DNA from: Halosimplex carlsbadense 2-9-1
Lineage (GTDB): Archaea > Halobacteriota > Halobacteria > Halobacteriales > Haloarculaceae
NCBI RefSeq assembly: GCF_000337455.1
Contig: NZ_AOIU01000048.1
Coordinates: 122,354 to 172,194, forward strand
DNA: 49,841 nt
Direction: 5' to 3'
The notes beneath the pieces are model-generated. The model was not told where the DNA came from, did no database searches, and saw only the letters and a list, made by a program, of their open reading frames with translations. Shown here piece by piece: positions 26,013 through 34,898 of the stretch. The position numbers and the translations under genes were made by a program. Within the stretch, counting starts at the first letter, position 1, and each line of letters starts with the position of its first letter.

Positions 26013-26276
26013 ATGGCGACACGTACCAACCGGAGCGGCGCGAGCGGGCTCGGAGCGCGAGCGGTGACCGAACTCAGGGAATCCGTGCTGGCGAAAGTGG
26101 CCATGCTGGGGGTCGTCCTCCTCGTCCTCTCGATATCGATCGAGACGGCGATCGGCGCCGGGTTCCTCGAACGCGGGATCTCCGCCGTCTGGGCGGTCGT
26201 CTTCCTGCTGTGGGGGACGGCGCTAGTCCTCCTCGGCGTCGTCGGACGGACGCTCATCTGGTGGCGCCGCCGGTGA
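26013..26276 (+). CDS. small two-helix membrane protein
   Basis: 87 residues. A basic N-terminus of ~25 residues is followed by two hydrophobic segments (about 28-48, LAKVAMLGVVLLVLSISI, and 58-80, WAVVFLLWGTALVLLGVV), ending in a positively charged WWRRR tail. No family recognised. It converges with the PPC/DUF296 gene. Genuine coding is supported by the well-placed TATA-like box and by two clean membrane segments. Confidence 0.65.
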   Translation: MATRTNRSGASGLGARAVTELRESVLAKVAMLGVVLLVLSISIETAIGAGFLERGISAVWAVVFLLWGTALVLLGVVGRTLIWWRRR

Positions 26277-26297
26277 GAGGTGACGGAAGTCCAGGGG

Positions 26298-26732
26298 TTA
26301 TCGCTCGGTCAGCTGTGAGACGCTGTGTTCGCCCGGTTCCCGCGTCAGCGAGAGCCCGTCGAACTTTCTGATAGTGAACTCCCCGAGGACGTTCACCTCG
26401 CAGCCCTCCTCCAGGTGACCGCCGACGGTGCGCTCACCGTTGAACGCGGTGACGTGGAGATGGGGCTCGCCGTCGGCGATAGCGCCGCCGACGTTCGTGA
26501 CCTCCCACGACCCCTCTAATTCGAGGGCGACGTTGCGGTCGGCCTGCTCGTCGGGCAGGTCCGTCCGGTCGACGTAGTGGATGTTGAGGTTGCTGAACGT
26601 GCCGATACCCGACACCACCGCGCCGGTGTCGACGTCGTGGGCCTCGCAGGCCGCCTCGATCGATTCCAGTGCCATGTCACCGCGGTCGAGACGGACGACC
26701 ACGTGTCCGTCGTCGGATTCGAAGGTCTCCAT
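26298..26732 (-). CDS. PPC/DUF296-domain protein
   Basis: 144 residues, a stand-alone PPC (DUF296) domain. SGIGTFSN and the metal-binding pattern His91-x-His93 (GEPHLHVTAF) with His106 (VGGHLEEG) are typical. Prokaryotic members are small trimeric proteins, often called DNA-binding by annotation because plants fuse the domain to AT-hooks, but their function is not settled. A TATA-like GAATAAAG (plus orientation) lies ~29 bp upstream. It stands 76 bp downstream of the lactonase gene on the same strand. Confidence 0.88.
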   Translation of the reverse strand: METFESDDGHVVVRLDRGDMALESIEAACEAHDVDTGAVVSGIGTFSNLNIHYVDRTDLPDEQADRNVALELEGSWEVTNVGGAIADGEPHLHVTAFNGERTVGGHLEEGCEVNVLGEFTIRKFDGLSLTREPGEHSVSQLTER

Positions 26733-26808
26733 ACGACTCGTCCGTCTCGCCGGACGCGAATAAAGATGGCCCTCCCCGCGGTCGCGGCCGGATCGCTCGC
26801 CCGAGCGC

Positions 26809-27864
26809 TCACGCTCGCGGGACGAACGCCAGGCAGGTCGGCTTCGGAACCGCGCGCCGCGCCCGCTCGGTGAGTCGGCCGTCGGCGTCGACCGAGAAGG
26901 TGGCCACGTCGTAGCCGTCCCGGTTCTCGACGAGGAGGTGCCGGCCGTCCGGAGCGACCGCGAAGTCCCGGGGGTTCGCGCCGCCCGTCGGCGTGTGACC
27001 GAGCGAGCGGAGTCCGCCTCGGGCGTCGTCGAACGCGGCGAACGCGGTGACGCTCCGATGGCCCCGGTTTGAGACGTACACCGGCCCGTCCGGGTGGACG
27101 TGTACGTCGGCCGGTGCGTTCTCCGTCCCCTCGGCCGCTTCCGGGAGCGTGCTCGCGCTCGCGACGCGCTCCAGCGCGCCCGTCGCCGCGTCCCGTGCCA
27201 GCACCGTGACCGTCGAGTCCAACTCGCCGGCCAGGTAGCCGTACTCGCCGTCCGGCCCGAACGCGAGGTGGCGCGGCCCGGTGCCCGGCGGCAGGGTCAC
27301 GCCCGGCGGGTCGGCCGGACGGAGTCGGTCCTCGTCGGCGTCGATCCGGTATCTCGCCACCTCGTCGGTCCCCAGGTCCGGCACGTAGAGGGAGCGACCG
27401 TCCGGGCCCGGAACGGCCGAGTGGGGGTGCGGGTCCGCCTGGCGGTCGGCGTTCGGCCCGCTCCCCTCGTGGCGGACCACGTCACAGGCCGGGCCGAGGT
27501 CACCCGCGCCGTCGAGCGGGTACATCGCCGCCGTTCCACCGCCGTAGTTGGCGACGAACGCGTAGCGACCGACCGGATCTACGCTCACGTAGCAGGGGCC
27601 GGCGCCCTCGCTCGACCGGTCAGCCAGGCGTTCGAGCGACCCGTCGCTGCGGTCGACGGCGAACGCGCTGACCGTCCCGCCGTCGGTACGGTTGGCGACG
27701 TAGACGCGGTCGCCCTGGGGATGAACGGCGAGGTACATCGGGTGTTCGACGGAGGTGGTCGCCGTCTCCGACAGCGTCCCCGCGTCGGCGTCGTAGGCGT
27801 AGACGCCAGATTCACCGTCTCCGGCGGTCGAGCAGACGAGTGCGAGGTGGTCGGCGTCGGTCAC
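26809..27864 (-). CDS. lactonase, seven-bladed beta-propeller (YbhE/Pgl-like)
   Basis: 351 residues. Repeated propeller motifs: HPMYLAVHPQGDRVYVANR, GPCYVSVDPVGRYAFVANY, GPRHLAFGPDGEYGYL and NPRDFAVAPDGRHLLVENR. The HPHSAVPGPDGRSLYVPDLG blade is characteristic of lactonases of the 6-phosphogluconolactonase (Pgl/YbhE) type. Start is GTG at 27862-27864, overlapping the stop of the upstream dehydratase by 4 bp (GTGA), which implies coupled translation. In this setting it probably opens the lactone made by uronate dehydrogenase or a related sugar dehydrogenase; this is inferred. A longer frame reading through the neighbour is an artefact of GC-rich DNA. Confidence 0.87.
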   Translation of the reverse strand: MTDADHLALVCSTAGDGESGVYAYDADAGTLSETATTSVEHPMYLAVHPQGDRVYVANRTDGGTVSAFAVDRSDGSLERLADRSSEGAGPCYVSVDPVGRYAFVANYGGGTAAMYPLDGAGDLGPACDVVRHEGSGPNADRQADPHPHSAVPGPDGRSLYVPDLGTDEVARYRIDADEDRLRPADPPGVTLPPGTGPRHLAFGPDGEYGYLAGELDSTVTVLARDAATGALERVASASTLPEAAEGTENAPADVHVHPDGPVYVSNRGHRSVTAFAAFDDARGGLRSLGHTPTGGANPRDFAVAPDGRHLLVENRDGYDVATFSVDADGRLTERARRAVPKPTCLAFVPRA

Positions 27865-28994
27865 GACTCCACCCGGTTGGCCGCGACGAACGCCCAGTCG
27901 AAGTCGTAGCCCAGCCCCGGTGACTGGGGGACGCGGACGCGGCCGTCGTCGTCCAGCGGGTCGAGCGGCGTTTCGAGGAACGGCCGGTCGCCCCCGTAGT
28001 CGTAGTCGGGGTGGAGCAGGCCGCGCTCGTAGTACCGCCCGGACTCGGCCATCGCGGCGAGCAGGTGGAGGTTCGGCAGATTGCCGCCGTGGAGCTCGCA
28101 CTCGACGCCGAACGCCTCGTAGGCGCGGATCGCCTTCAGCGCCGGCGTGATGCCGCCCACGTCGTGGACGCCCACCCGCCCGATGTCCGCGGCGTCCCGG
28201 CGGAGCCACTCGGCGCGGGTCTGTGCGCCGCCCTCGGCCGTCTCGGGACCGACGACCGGCACGTCCACGTTCCGCGTCAGCCACTCGTAGGAACCGGTCG
28301 AGTGCTCGTCCATCGGCTCCTCGAACCAGGCGAAGTCGAGATCGGCGAGCGCGTCGCCGATCCGCTTCGCCTCGGTCCGCGCGTAGAAGTGATGGGAGTC
28401 GAGCATCAGTTCGACCTCGGGCCCGACGCGCTCGCGGACGGCCCGACAGGCCGCGACCACCCGCTCGGGGTCGGCGTCGTAGGGCGGCATCCAGGTGTGG
28501 AGTTTTACCGCGGGGTAGCCGCGGTCGACGAGCGTCTCCGCGAAGTCGGCGTACGCCTCGGGCGTTCCCAGGCCGCCGGGGTCGTCGTCGCCGACCATCG
28601 TACTCGCGTAGGCGGGCACCCGCTGGCGGTGGCCGCCCAGCAGCCGGTAGACGGGTTCGCCGTAGTGCTTGCCGGCGGCGTCCCACAGCGCGCAGTCGAC
28701 CCGCGACACGGTCGTCTCGCTCAGCGTCGCGCGCCGCAGTCGGCCCATGCGTCGCAGCCTGCGACGGATCCGCTCGCGCTCGCGCGGGTCCTCGCCGGCC
28801 AGCGTCTCGCTCGCCAGGTCGTTCGTCGGTTCGTGCCCGCCGAGGCAGTAGCCGTCCGGCCCACCGTCGACCGACACCCGCGTGATCCGCTTGACCCGCT
28901 CCACCGGCGGTCCCGGGTGAGCGTGACCCTTCTCGTCACGCGCCTTCGCGGACTCGCAGGTGAAGGCGATCGTCTCGACGTCGCTGATCTCCAT
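27861..28994 (-). CDS. enolase-superfamily enzyme (mandelate racemase group), KxH type
   Basis: 377 residues. Lys164-Leu-His166 (AVKLHTWMP), Asp199 (MLDSHHF), Glu225/Glu226 (WFEEPMDE), Glu251 (GPETAEGG) and His302 (CELHGGNL). The KxH in place of KxK and the phrases DVGGITP and YYERGLLHP mark a subgroup different from the other three enolase-family genes here. It could dehydrate a sugar acid or open an aldarolactone as galactarolactone cycloisomerase does; a lactonase gene coupled to it by a 4-bp overlap makes an acid or lactone of the uronate route plausible. A TATA-like GTTAAC lies ~29 bp upstream. Confidence 0.86.
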   Translation of the reverse strand: MEISDVETIAFTCESAKARDEKGHAHPGPPVERVKRITRVSVDGGPDGYCLGGHEPTNDLASETLAGEDPRERERIRRRLRRMGRLRRATLSETTVSRVDCALWDAAGKHYGEPVYRLLGGHRQRVPAYASTMVGDDDPGGLGTPEAYADFAETLVDRGYPAVKLHTWMPPYDADPERVVAACRAVRERVGPEVELMLDSHHFYARTEAKRIGDALADLDFAWFEEPMDEHSTGSYEWLTRNVDVPVVGPETAEGGAQTRAEWLRRDAADIGRVGVHDVGGITPALKAIRAYEAFGVECELHGGNLPNLHLLAAMAESGRYYERGLLHPDYDYGGDRPFLETPLDPLDDDGRVRVPQSPGLGYDFDWAFVAANRVES

Positions 28995-29078
28995 CTGCGC
29001 GTGAGTTCGCGTCGGCGTGTGTTAACGGTTCCCCTGACGCACCGAAAGGTCCATTGTGTGCCACCGTGACTCACAGCT

Positions 29079-29957
29079 ATGGACCGACGCGCCTTTCTCG
29101 CGACAGCAGCGGCAGTCACGGCCGGTTGCGGCCGGGCCGGGACCGACGACACCCCGACGGACGCGACCGGAGCAGCGACCGGCTCGGACGGGACAGCGAC
29201 TCCGACGGTCGCGTCCACGACGACTCCGACGGCCCCACCGGCGTCGGTCGCGGTCACCGACCTCTCGGTCCCCTCGACGGTCGAGATCGGAACCGAGGGG
29301 ACGCTCTCGGTGACGCTGGAGAACTCCGGGGGACGCTCGGGGTCGTTCACCGCAGCCGTCGAAGCGAGGGTCGGAACTGGCGAGTGGGCGAGCACGGACG
29401 CGACCGTCGAGGCCTCGGTTCCGGCCGGGGAGACGGTCTCCGAGACCGTCGCCCTCCCGCCCAGCGGGTACGTCGAGCCTGCGTCCTACCGCCTGACTGA
29501 CGCCGACCCCGTCGCGCGGACCCGGTTCGTCGCGCGGGAGATCGCCGTCGGCGAGACGCACGAGCTCCCGAACGGTGTGGTGCTCTCGGTGAGCGACGTG
29601 GTGGTCGGCGAGGGGTACACCTACGAGGGGAGCGACGGCGAGACGAGCGCGGACCCGCCCGGCGGCGACAAGTGGGCCGTCGGGACGGTCCGGGCCGAGA
29701 ACGTCGGCGACGAGGCCGCGCGGGCGCCGCTGGTCTCGGACTTCGCGTTCTATCGGGCCGACGAGGAGTACTCCTACCGCCACCTCGGCGACAACCGCGA
29801 CCGCTATCGCGGTGGCGAACTCGCGCCGGGTGAAGTCAGCGAAGGCGATCTGCCGACGAACGTCCCCGTCGACGCCGAGCGCGGTGATCTCAGGGGCCGA
29901 TACGACGAGACCCTCGACGGCGGCCGCGTGACCGTCAACTGGCTGCTCGACGAGTGA
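29079..29957 (+). CDS. Tat lipoprotein with CARDB-like domain
   Basis: 292 residues. MDRRAFLATAAAVTAGC gives a twin-arginine signal with lipobox Cys17. After a Thr-rich linker (to ~58), residues ~60-135 form a CARDB-like adhesion/beta-sandwich domain (VTDLSVPSTVEIGTEGTL, VTLENSGG). The C-terminal part (~150-290) has a DUF4352-like pattern (WAVGTVRAENVGDEA, LVSDFAFYR). Role unknown; surface location is inferred. It stands between the catabolic genes and the ABC transporter and converges with the latter. Confidence 0.8.
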   Translation: MDRRAFLATAAAVTAGCGRAGTDDTPTDATGAATGSDGTATPTVASTTTPTAPPASVAVTDLSVPSTVEIGTEGTLSVTLENSGGRSGSFTAAVEARVGTGEWASTDATVEASVPAGETVSETVALPPSGYVEPASYRLTDADPVARTRFVAREIAVGETHELPNGVVLSVSDVVVGEGYTYEGSDGETSADPPGGDKWAVGTVRAENVGDEAARAPLVSDFAFYRADEEYSYRHLGDNRDRYRGGELAPGEVSEGDLPTNVPVDAERGDLRGRYDETLDGGRVTVNWLLDE

Positions 29958-30020
29958 GCGCGGCGAAGCGACCGTTCTGCGGCGATATCCGACTAGGCTG
30001 CGATAAAAGAGCGACCGCGC

Positions 30021-32258
30021 TCAGTCGTCCGAAGGCGCGGTGCCGGCGGCGTCGTCGGTGTCGGTCCCGAACCCGTCCTCGTCCTCGTCGACGATGGACG
30101 GGCTCGACCAGTACTCGTGGTTGTCGACCATCCGGAAGCAGGTGCCGCGATGCAGCGGGCTCGCGGTGTCGGCGTCGTACGACTCGGGGGTCTGCTCGGC
30201 GCAGACCTCCCGGGCCTCCGGACAGCGCGTGTGGTAGCGACAGCCCGACGGGGGGTTCGTCGGGTCGGGGATGTCGATCTCGCGGATCGGCGACTCCTCC
30301 GCCCGCTCCTCCGCGGGGTCGAGTTCCGGCGTCGCCCAGCGCAGCGCCTGCGTGTAGGGGTGCTGTGGGTTGTTGATCACCTGCTCGGGCGGACCGATCT
30401 CGACCAGTTCGCCCAGGTAGAGCACGCCGATGCGGCCGCCGGTGCGCTCGGCGATGTAGCGGGCGTTCGAGAGGTCGTGGCTGATGAACAGGTACGACGT
30501 GTCGAACATGTTCTGTAGCTCGATGAGGAGATCCATCATCTCGACGCGCAGGCTCACGTCGAGCGCCGAGACGGGCTCGTCGGCGAGGATGACCTCGGGG
30601 TTCATCAGCATCGCGCGGATGAGCGCGACGCGCTGCTGTTCCCCGCCCGAGAGCTGGTGAGGGTAGCGCTCGTAGTAGTCCTCCGGCGGTGTCATGCCGA
30701 CGTGTTCGAGCATGCTCATGACGCGCTGGCGGCGGTCGTTGCCGTCCAGGTCGTCGTGCCAGCGCTTCAGCGGTGCTTCGAGGATCTTGTTGTTGCGCCG
30801 GTGGGGGTTCAGCGCACTGCCGGGGTCCTGGTGGACGATCTGCAGCGAACGGCGGATCTCGCTCCAGGAGACGGAGCCGTCCCCCTTGCCGTCGCGCACG
30901 TCCCAGATGTCCTTCCCGCGGTAGTTGACGCTCCCGCCGGTCGGGCGCTGGAGGCCGACGGCGGTCTTGCCCAGCGTCGTCTTCCCACAGCCGGACTCGC
31001 CGACCAGCACGACCACGTCGTTCTCGTAGATGTCCAGGTCGATGCCGTCGACGGCCTTGACCGGCGGCGCGTCGTCGAAGAAGTCGAGCATGCCCGACTC
31101 CTGGTCGAAGTGGACTTTCACGTCGTCGAGCGACAGTACGGGCTCCTCGCCCGCGCGGTCGGTCGTCTCGCGGGCCGCCCGGCTCGGCGCCTCGGCGTCG
31201 GGCTCGGTGAACTCGTCCATGGGGATCTCCTCGGCGGCGTGCTCCCAGTGGTGACAGTGGACGAACCGGCCCTCGCCGGCGTCGTACGGCCCGGGGTCCT
31301 CGTCGATACACTTGTCGGTGGCCAGCGGACACCGCGGGTGGAACGAACACCCCTGCGGAACGTTCACCGGGTCCGGCGCCGACCCCTCGACCGGCCGCAT
31401 GTTCTCGATGGGCGATTCGAGGTTCGGCGTCGACTTCAGCAGCTTCCGCGTGTAGGGATGGGCCGCGTCCTCGAGGATCTCGTCGGTCGGCCCGAGCTCG
31501 ACGAACTCGAAGGCGTACAGCACGCCGACCCGATCCGCGATGTCGGCCACCAGCGGCAGGTCGTGCGTGATGAAGACGATCGTCAGGTCGTAGCGCTCCT
31601 TGAGGTTCTCCAGCAGCGAGATGATCGACCGCTGCATCAGCAGGTCGAGCGCCGCGGTCGGCTCGTCCATGACGAGCGCCTCGGGTTCGAGGATCAGGCT
31701 GAGCGCGATGAGCGCGCGCTGTTTCATCCCGCCGGACAGCTCGTGGGGGTAGGAGTCGAGCACCCGGTCGGGGTCGAGATACAGGTCCGAGAGGATCTGG
31801 CGAGCCCGGTCCATCCCCTCCTGTACGTCGTAGTCGTGTGCCTCCAGGGTCTCGACGAAGTGGGTCTCGATGTCCCGGACGGGGTTGAACGAGCTCATCG
31901 CACCCTGGAACACCATCGACACCTCCTCCCAGCGGTAGGCCTTGCGCTCGGACTTGCTCAGTTCGAGCACGTCGAGCGACTCGCCGTCGCCGGGGTTGTA
32001 GGTGATGTCGCCGCGCAGGTGGCCCGGCTCGACGACGGCGTCGAGCAGCGCCGAGGCGAACATCGACTTGCCCGACCCGCTCTCGCCGACGACGCCGAGC
32101 ACCTCGTTGCGCTCGATGTCCATGTCGACGTTGTCGAGCACCCGTGACTCGCCGCGTTCCATGCCGAACGAGACCGTCGTGTCTCGCATCTGCAGGATCG
32201 GGTCGCTGTGCGCCACCGTCCGTTCGTAGTCAGTCTCGGAAACGGTCATCTCAGACAC
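30021..32258 (-). CDS. ABC transporter ATPase, two fused oligopeptide-type NBDs
   Basis: 745 residues: two ATP-binding cassettes in one chain, where most Dpp/Opp systems use two proteins. NBD1 (~20-280): GESGSGKS at 58-65, LSGGMKQR, LVMDEPTAALD. A C-terminal OppC-like tail follows with GCSFHPRCP and VHCHHW. NBD2 (~375-650): GESGCGKT, LSGGEQQR, ILADEPVSALD, then a second tail with GCRYHTRCP. The cysteine pattern in these tails is common to the family and binds an iron-sulfur cluster in at least some members. It powers the permeases encoded upstream, whose last gene overlaps it by 8 bp. Cargo is probably pectin oligosaccharides rather than peptides, from context. Confidence 0.93.
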   Translation of the reverse strand: MSEMTVSETDYERTVAHSDPILQMRDTTVSFGMERGESRVLDNVDMDIERNEVLGVVGESGSGKSMFASALLDAVVEPGHLRGDITYNPGDGESLDVLELSKSERKAYRWEEVSMVFQGAMSSFNPVRDIETHFVETLEAHDYDVQEGMDRARQILSDLYLDPDRVLDSYPHELSGGMKQRALIALSLILEPEALVMDEPTAALDLLMQRSIISLLENLKERYDLTIVFITHDLPLVADIADRVGVLYAFEFVELGPTDEILEDAAHPYTRKLLKSTPNLESPIENMRPVEGSAPDPVNVPQGCSFHPRCPLATDKCIDEDPGPYDAGEGRFVHCHHWEHAAEEIPMDEFTEPDAEAPSRAARETTDRAGEEPVLSLDDVKVHFDQESGMLDFFDDAPPVKAVDGIDLDIYENDVVVLVGESGCGKTTLGKTAVGLQRPTGGSVNYRGKDIWDVRDGKGDGSVSWSEIRRSLQIVHQDPGSALNPHRRNNKILEAPLKRWHDDLDGNDRRQRVMSMLEHVGMTPPEDYYERYPHQLSGGEQQRVALIRAMLMNPEVILADEPVSALDVSLRVEMMDLLIELQNMFDTSYLFISHDLSNARYIAERTGGRIGVLYLGELVEIGPPEQVINNPQHPYTQALRWATPELDPAEERAEESPIREIDIPDPTNPPSGCRYHTRCPEAREVCAEQTPESYDADTASPLHRGTCFRMVDNHEYWSSPSIVDEDEDGFGTDTDDAAGTAPSDD

Positions 32259-33396
32259 TCCCCACTTCGCCAGTCAGTTCCTCGTCGCTCTCGCCGTCGG
32301 GCACGGTGTCACCCGACCGCTTCTCGTGGCGGGCGCGGACCCGCGGGTTGAAGACGCGGTCCAGCGACTGCCCGAGGAGGATCAGGCCGATCGAGAAGAC
32401 GATGATGGCGATCATCGGCGTCAGGAACCAGTGGAGCGCGCCCGGTCGAACGTGGGCGTTCGACTGGTACGCCTGGTTGAGCGTGATCCCCCAGTTCAGT
32501 TTCTCGAACGGCAGGATGCCGAGGTAGTACAGCCCGACGGCCGAGAAGATCACTCGGCGGGCGGCGTTGGTCAAGTTGATCACGACGAACGGCATCAGGT
32601 GCGGGACGATCTCCTTGAAGACGATGTCCCGCGAGGGGATGCCCATCGCCCGCGAGGCTTCGACGAACGACTCCCCGCGCAGCGTCAGCATCTGCGACCG
32701 GATCGCTCTCGCGAGGCCGCCCCAGGCGGCGATACTCAACAGCAGCCCGACCGTGTAGGGGTTGCTCCCGATCGGCAGCAGCAGCGCGAGCACCATCACC
32801 GTGGGGAACCCGGGCAGGTTGATGAAGATGTCCGTGATCGACGAGAGGACGGTGTCGACCCAGCCGCCCTTGTAGCCGGCGACGGCGCCGACCAGCGTCC
32901 CGACGCCGACGGTCGCCAGCGCGCCCGCGAAGACCATCTTCAGGATCTCGGTCGTCGAGAAGACCACCTGCGAGAACAGGTCCCGCCCCATCTGGTCGGT
33001 CCCGAGCGGGTAGTCCCAGTTCTGGAAGGGCTTCGCGAGCGCGCCCGCCTCGCCGACCTCGGTCGGTTCGACGATGTGCGGCCCGGCGATCCCCACGAAG
33101 AGGTACGTGAAGACGATCGTGAAACCGATCCGGGCGCGCCAGTCCGTCCAGACGATGAAGAACGGCGCTCGGATGTACGAATCGTAGATCTTCCGCAGCT
33201 TGTCGAGGCGCGTCTCCTCGACGGAGGAGACGACCTCGAAGGGCGATTCGACGCCGACGCTTCCGCCGTCGGCCCGGACGGGCTCGCCCTCGGCTGGCTG
33301 GTCCGCGTCGGCGGCCCCGTCGCGCGAGGGGATCGACTCCAGCGCCTCGGCGTGGTCGGTCCGTTCGGGGCCGTCCCCGTCTGTCGCGTCGGTCAT
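32251..33396 (-). CDS. ABC transporter permease, DppC/OppC type
   Basis: 381 residues. A long acidic cytoplasmic N-terminus (~95 residues) precedes about six membrane segments. The EAA-type loop contacting the ATPase is EASRAMGIPSRDIVFKEIVP. LGTDQMGRDLFSQVVF after the first helix is the DppC-family signature. It overlaps the ATPase gene by 8 bp and follows the other permease gene by 45 bp. The acidic C-terminal tail (RARHEKRSGDTVPDGESDEE) is also cytoplasmic. Confidence 0.93.
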   Translation of the reverse strand: MTDATDGDGPERTDHAEALESIPSRDGAADADQPAEGEPVRADGGSVGVESPFEVVSSVEETRLDKLRKIYDSYIRAPFFIVWTDWRARIGFTIVFTYLFVGIAGPHIVEPTEVGEAGALAKPFQNWDYPLGTDQMGRDLFSQVVFSTTEILKMVFAGALATVGVGTLVGAVAGYKGGWVDTVLSSITDIFINLPGFPTVMVLALLLPIGSNPYTVGLLLSIAAWGGLARAIRSQMLTLRGESFVEASRAMGIPSRDIVFKEIVPHLMPFVVINLTNAARRVIFSAVGLYYLGILPFEKLNWGITLNQAYQSNAHVRPGALHWFLTPMIAIIVFSIGLILLGQSLDRVFNPRVRARHEKRSGDTVPDGESDEELTGEVGSV

Positions 33397-33441
33397 CGCT
33401 CGGTCCCTCCGTCGCAGTGTGCGTGTCGCGAGTAGTTCATA

Positions 33442-34461
33442 TCAGTAGACCTCACTTTCCTGTCCCTTCGCCCGCGGGTCGAGGTAGCCGTAGGTGAGGT
33501 CGGCCAAAAGCAGCGCGAAGACGACCGCGAGCGTGATGACGACGAACCCGCCCATCATCAGCGGGTAGTCCCGCTGGTAGGTCGCCGACAGCATGTACCA
33601 GCCGATACCGCGGTACTGGAACACCTGCTCGAGGATGACCGACCCGCCGAACATCTCGCCGATGCCGATCAGCAGCGTCGTGTACATCGGGAGGATCGCG
33701 TTTCGGGCGACGTACTGCGTCGAAATGGTCACGTCCGAGAGCCCGCGGAGCCGGGCGACCCGCAGGTAGTCCTCGCCGAGCACGCGGATCGCGTTGCCAC
33801 GCATGCCCAGTGAGGCGACGCCCGAGGCGACGATCATCGACAGTATCGGCAGCGCCGCGTGTCTGACCACCCCCGATATGTACGGCCAGGTCAACCCGGG
33901 ATCGACCCCCGTCGGCCGCCGGCCGCCGACCGGGAACCAGCCCCAGCGGTACGCCATGAAGATGAGCAGCATGATAGCCAGCACGTAGAACGGGATCGAA
34001 CCCATGAGGATCGCCCACGAGGTCAGCCCCACGTCCAGTTTCCCACCTTCCCAATAGGCCATCAGCGCGCCGACGGAGATACCGATGAAGAAGCTGATGA
34101 ACGTCGCCCAGCTCAACACGAACAGGGTCCACGGCAGCGCCTGTGCGATGATGTCGACGACCGTCTCCTGATAGTACGTCGACCGCCCGAGGTTCCCCTG
34201 GGCCATATTTATCATGTAGTCGACGTACGCCGCCGGGATCGGTTTCGTCGGGTCGATACTCAACCGGAGTTCGACGAGCTCGCGCGCTCGCACCGGGTCC
34301 ATCCCCCGCCGCTCCAGCTGCTGTATCATCGCGCCCATCGGATTGCCCGGCATCATCCGGACGATCACGAACGAGAGCGTGATGACCACCCACGCGGTGA
34401 ACGCTGTCTGCCCTAATCTGCGCAGACGCCAGTCTATGTTTACCATGATCCTACTACTCAT
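33442..34461 (-). CDS. ABC transporter permease, DppB/OppB type
   Basis: 339 residues with about six membrane segments. LGQTAFTAWVVITLSFVIVR near the start and RMMPGNPMG are DppB family marks; the cytoplasmic loop is LGEDYLRVARLRGLSD, the EAA-like region that docks onto the ATPase. The C-terminus YGYLDPRAKG is also typical. A second ATG at 34446 would shorten it by 5 residues; the start at 34461 has an AT-rich element ~27 bp upstream. It forms the pore with the DppC-type partner downstream. Confidence 0.93.
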   Translation of the reverse strand: MSSRIMVNIDWRLRRLGQTAFTAWVVITLSFVIVRMMPGNPMGAMIQQLERRGMDPVRARELVELRLSIDPTKPIPAAYVDYMINMAQGNLGRSTYYQETVVDIIAQALPWTLFVLSWATFISFFIGISVGALMAYWEGGKLDVGLTSWAILMGSIPFYVLAIMLLIFMAYRWGWFPVGGRRPTGVDPGLTWPYISGVVRHAALPILSMIVASGVASLGMRGNAIRVLGEDYLRVARLRGLSDVTISTQYVARNAILPMYTTLLIGIGEMFGGSVILEQVFQYRGIGWYMLSATYQRDYPLMMGGFVVITLAVVFALLLADLTYGYLDPRAKGQESEVY

Positions 34462-34576
34462 ACGGTAGTGGTTCCGACCCTCTTCAATGTATCCCTCCGC
34501 GTGCGCGGGGCCGACCCCTATCGACCCGCCGACTGCCGGGTCGGCGGCGATCGGTCGCCGTTTCGCGCCGCAAGGG

Positions 34577-34771
34577 TCAGAACGGCTCCCAGCCCGTCCG
34601 GATGACGATCGCGGCGGCGACGAACGACAGCGCGACCGGGACCAGCGTCAGTTGCGCGGTGACGTACGGTGCCGTGCCGGGGTCGAGGTAGTAAAAGGAA
34701 AAGGCGAGCAGGAGCAAAAAGAGGATGTCTACGCCGAGTATCACCTTCGCGGCGGATCGCAACAGTCCCAT
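34577..34771 (-). CDS. small two-helix membrane protein within the transporter cluster
   Basis: 64 residues, MGLLRSAAKVILGVD then two hydrophobic stretches (VDILFLLLLAFSFYY and LTLVPVALSFVAAAIVIR). No family recognised. The ATG at 34771 has a TATA-like CTTATG (minus strand, 34796-34801) 27 bp upstream, so it is likely a separate leaderless gene and not simply part of the transporter operon. It lies between the binding-protein gene and the first permease gene, so an accessory role is possible but unproven. Confidence 0.6.
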   Translation of the reverse strand: MGLLRSAAKVILGVDILFLLLLAFSFYYLDPGTAPYVTAQLTLVPVALSFVAAAIVIRTGWEPF

Positions 34772-34898
34772 ATCCACCGACTGAGCGCGAGCGCACATAA
34801 GCGTTCGCTCGGGGGCACGCGCGGAAGCGGAACGGAGAAAAAAGACGGATAGATCGGAGCCGCGGCGGTCGGCAGGTCGATGCGTGGGTGGTCGGGAG

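Noticed and set aside
26809..28686. Single 625-codon frame covering the lactonase and part of the upstream gene
   Set aside because: The upstream part has Arg-rich nonsense composition and overlaps the enolase-family gene; the GTG at 27864 gives a proper lactonase.
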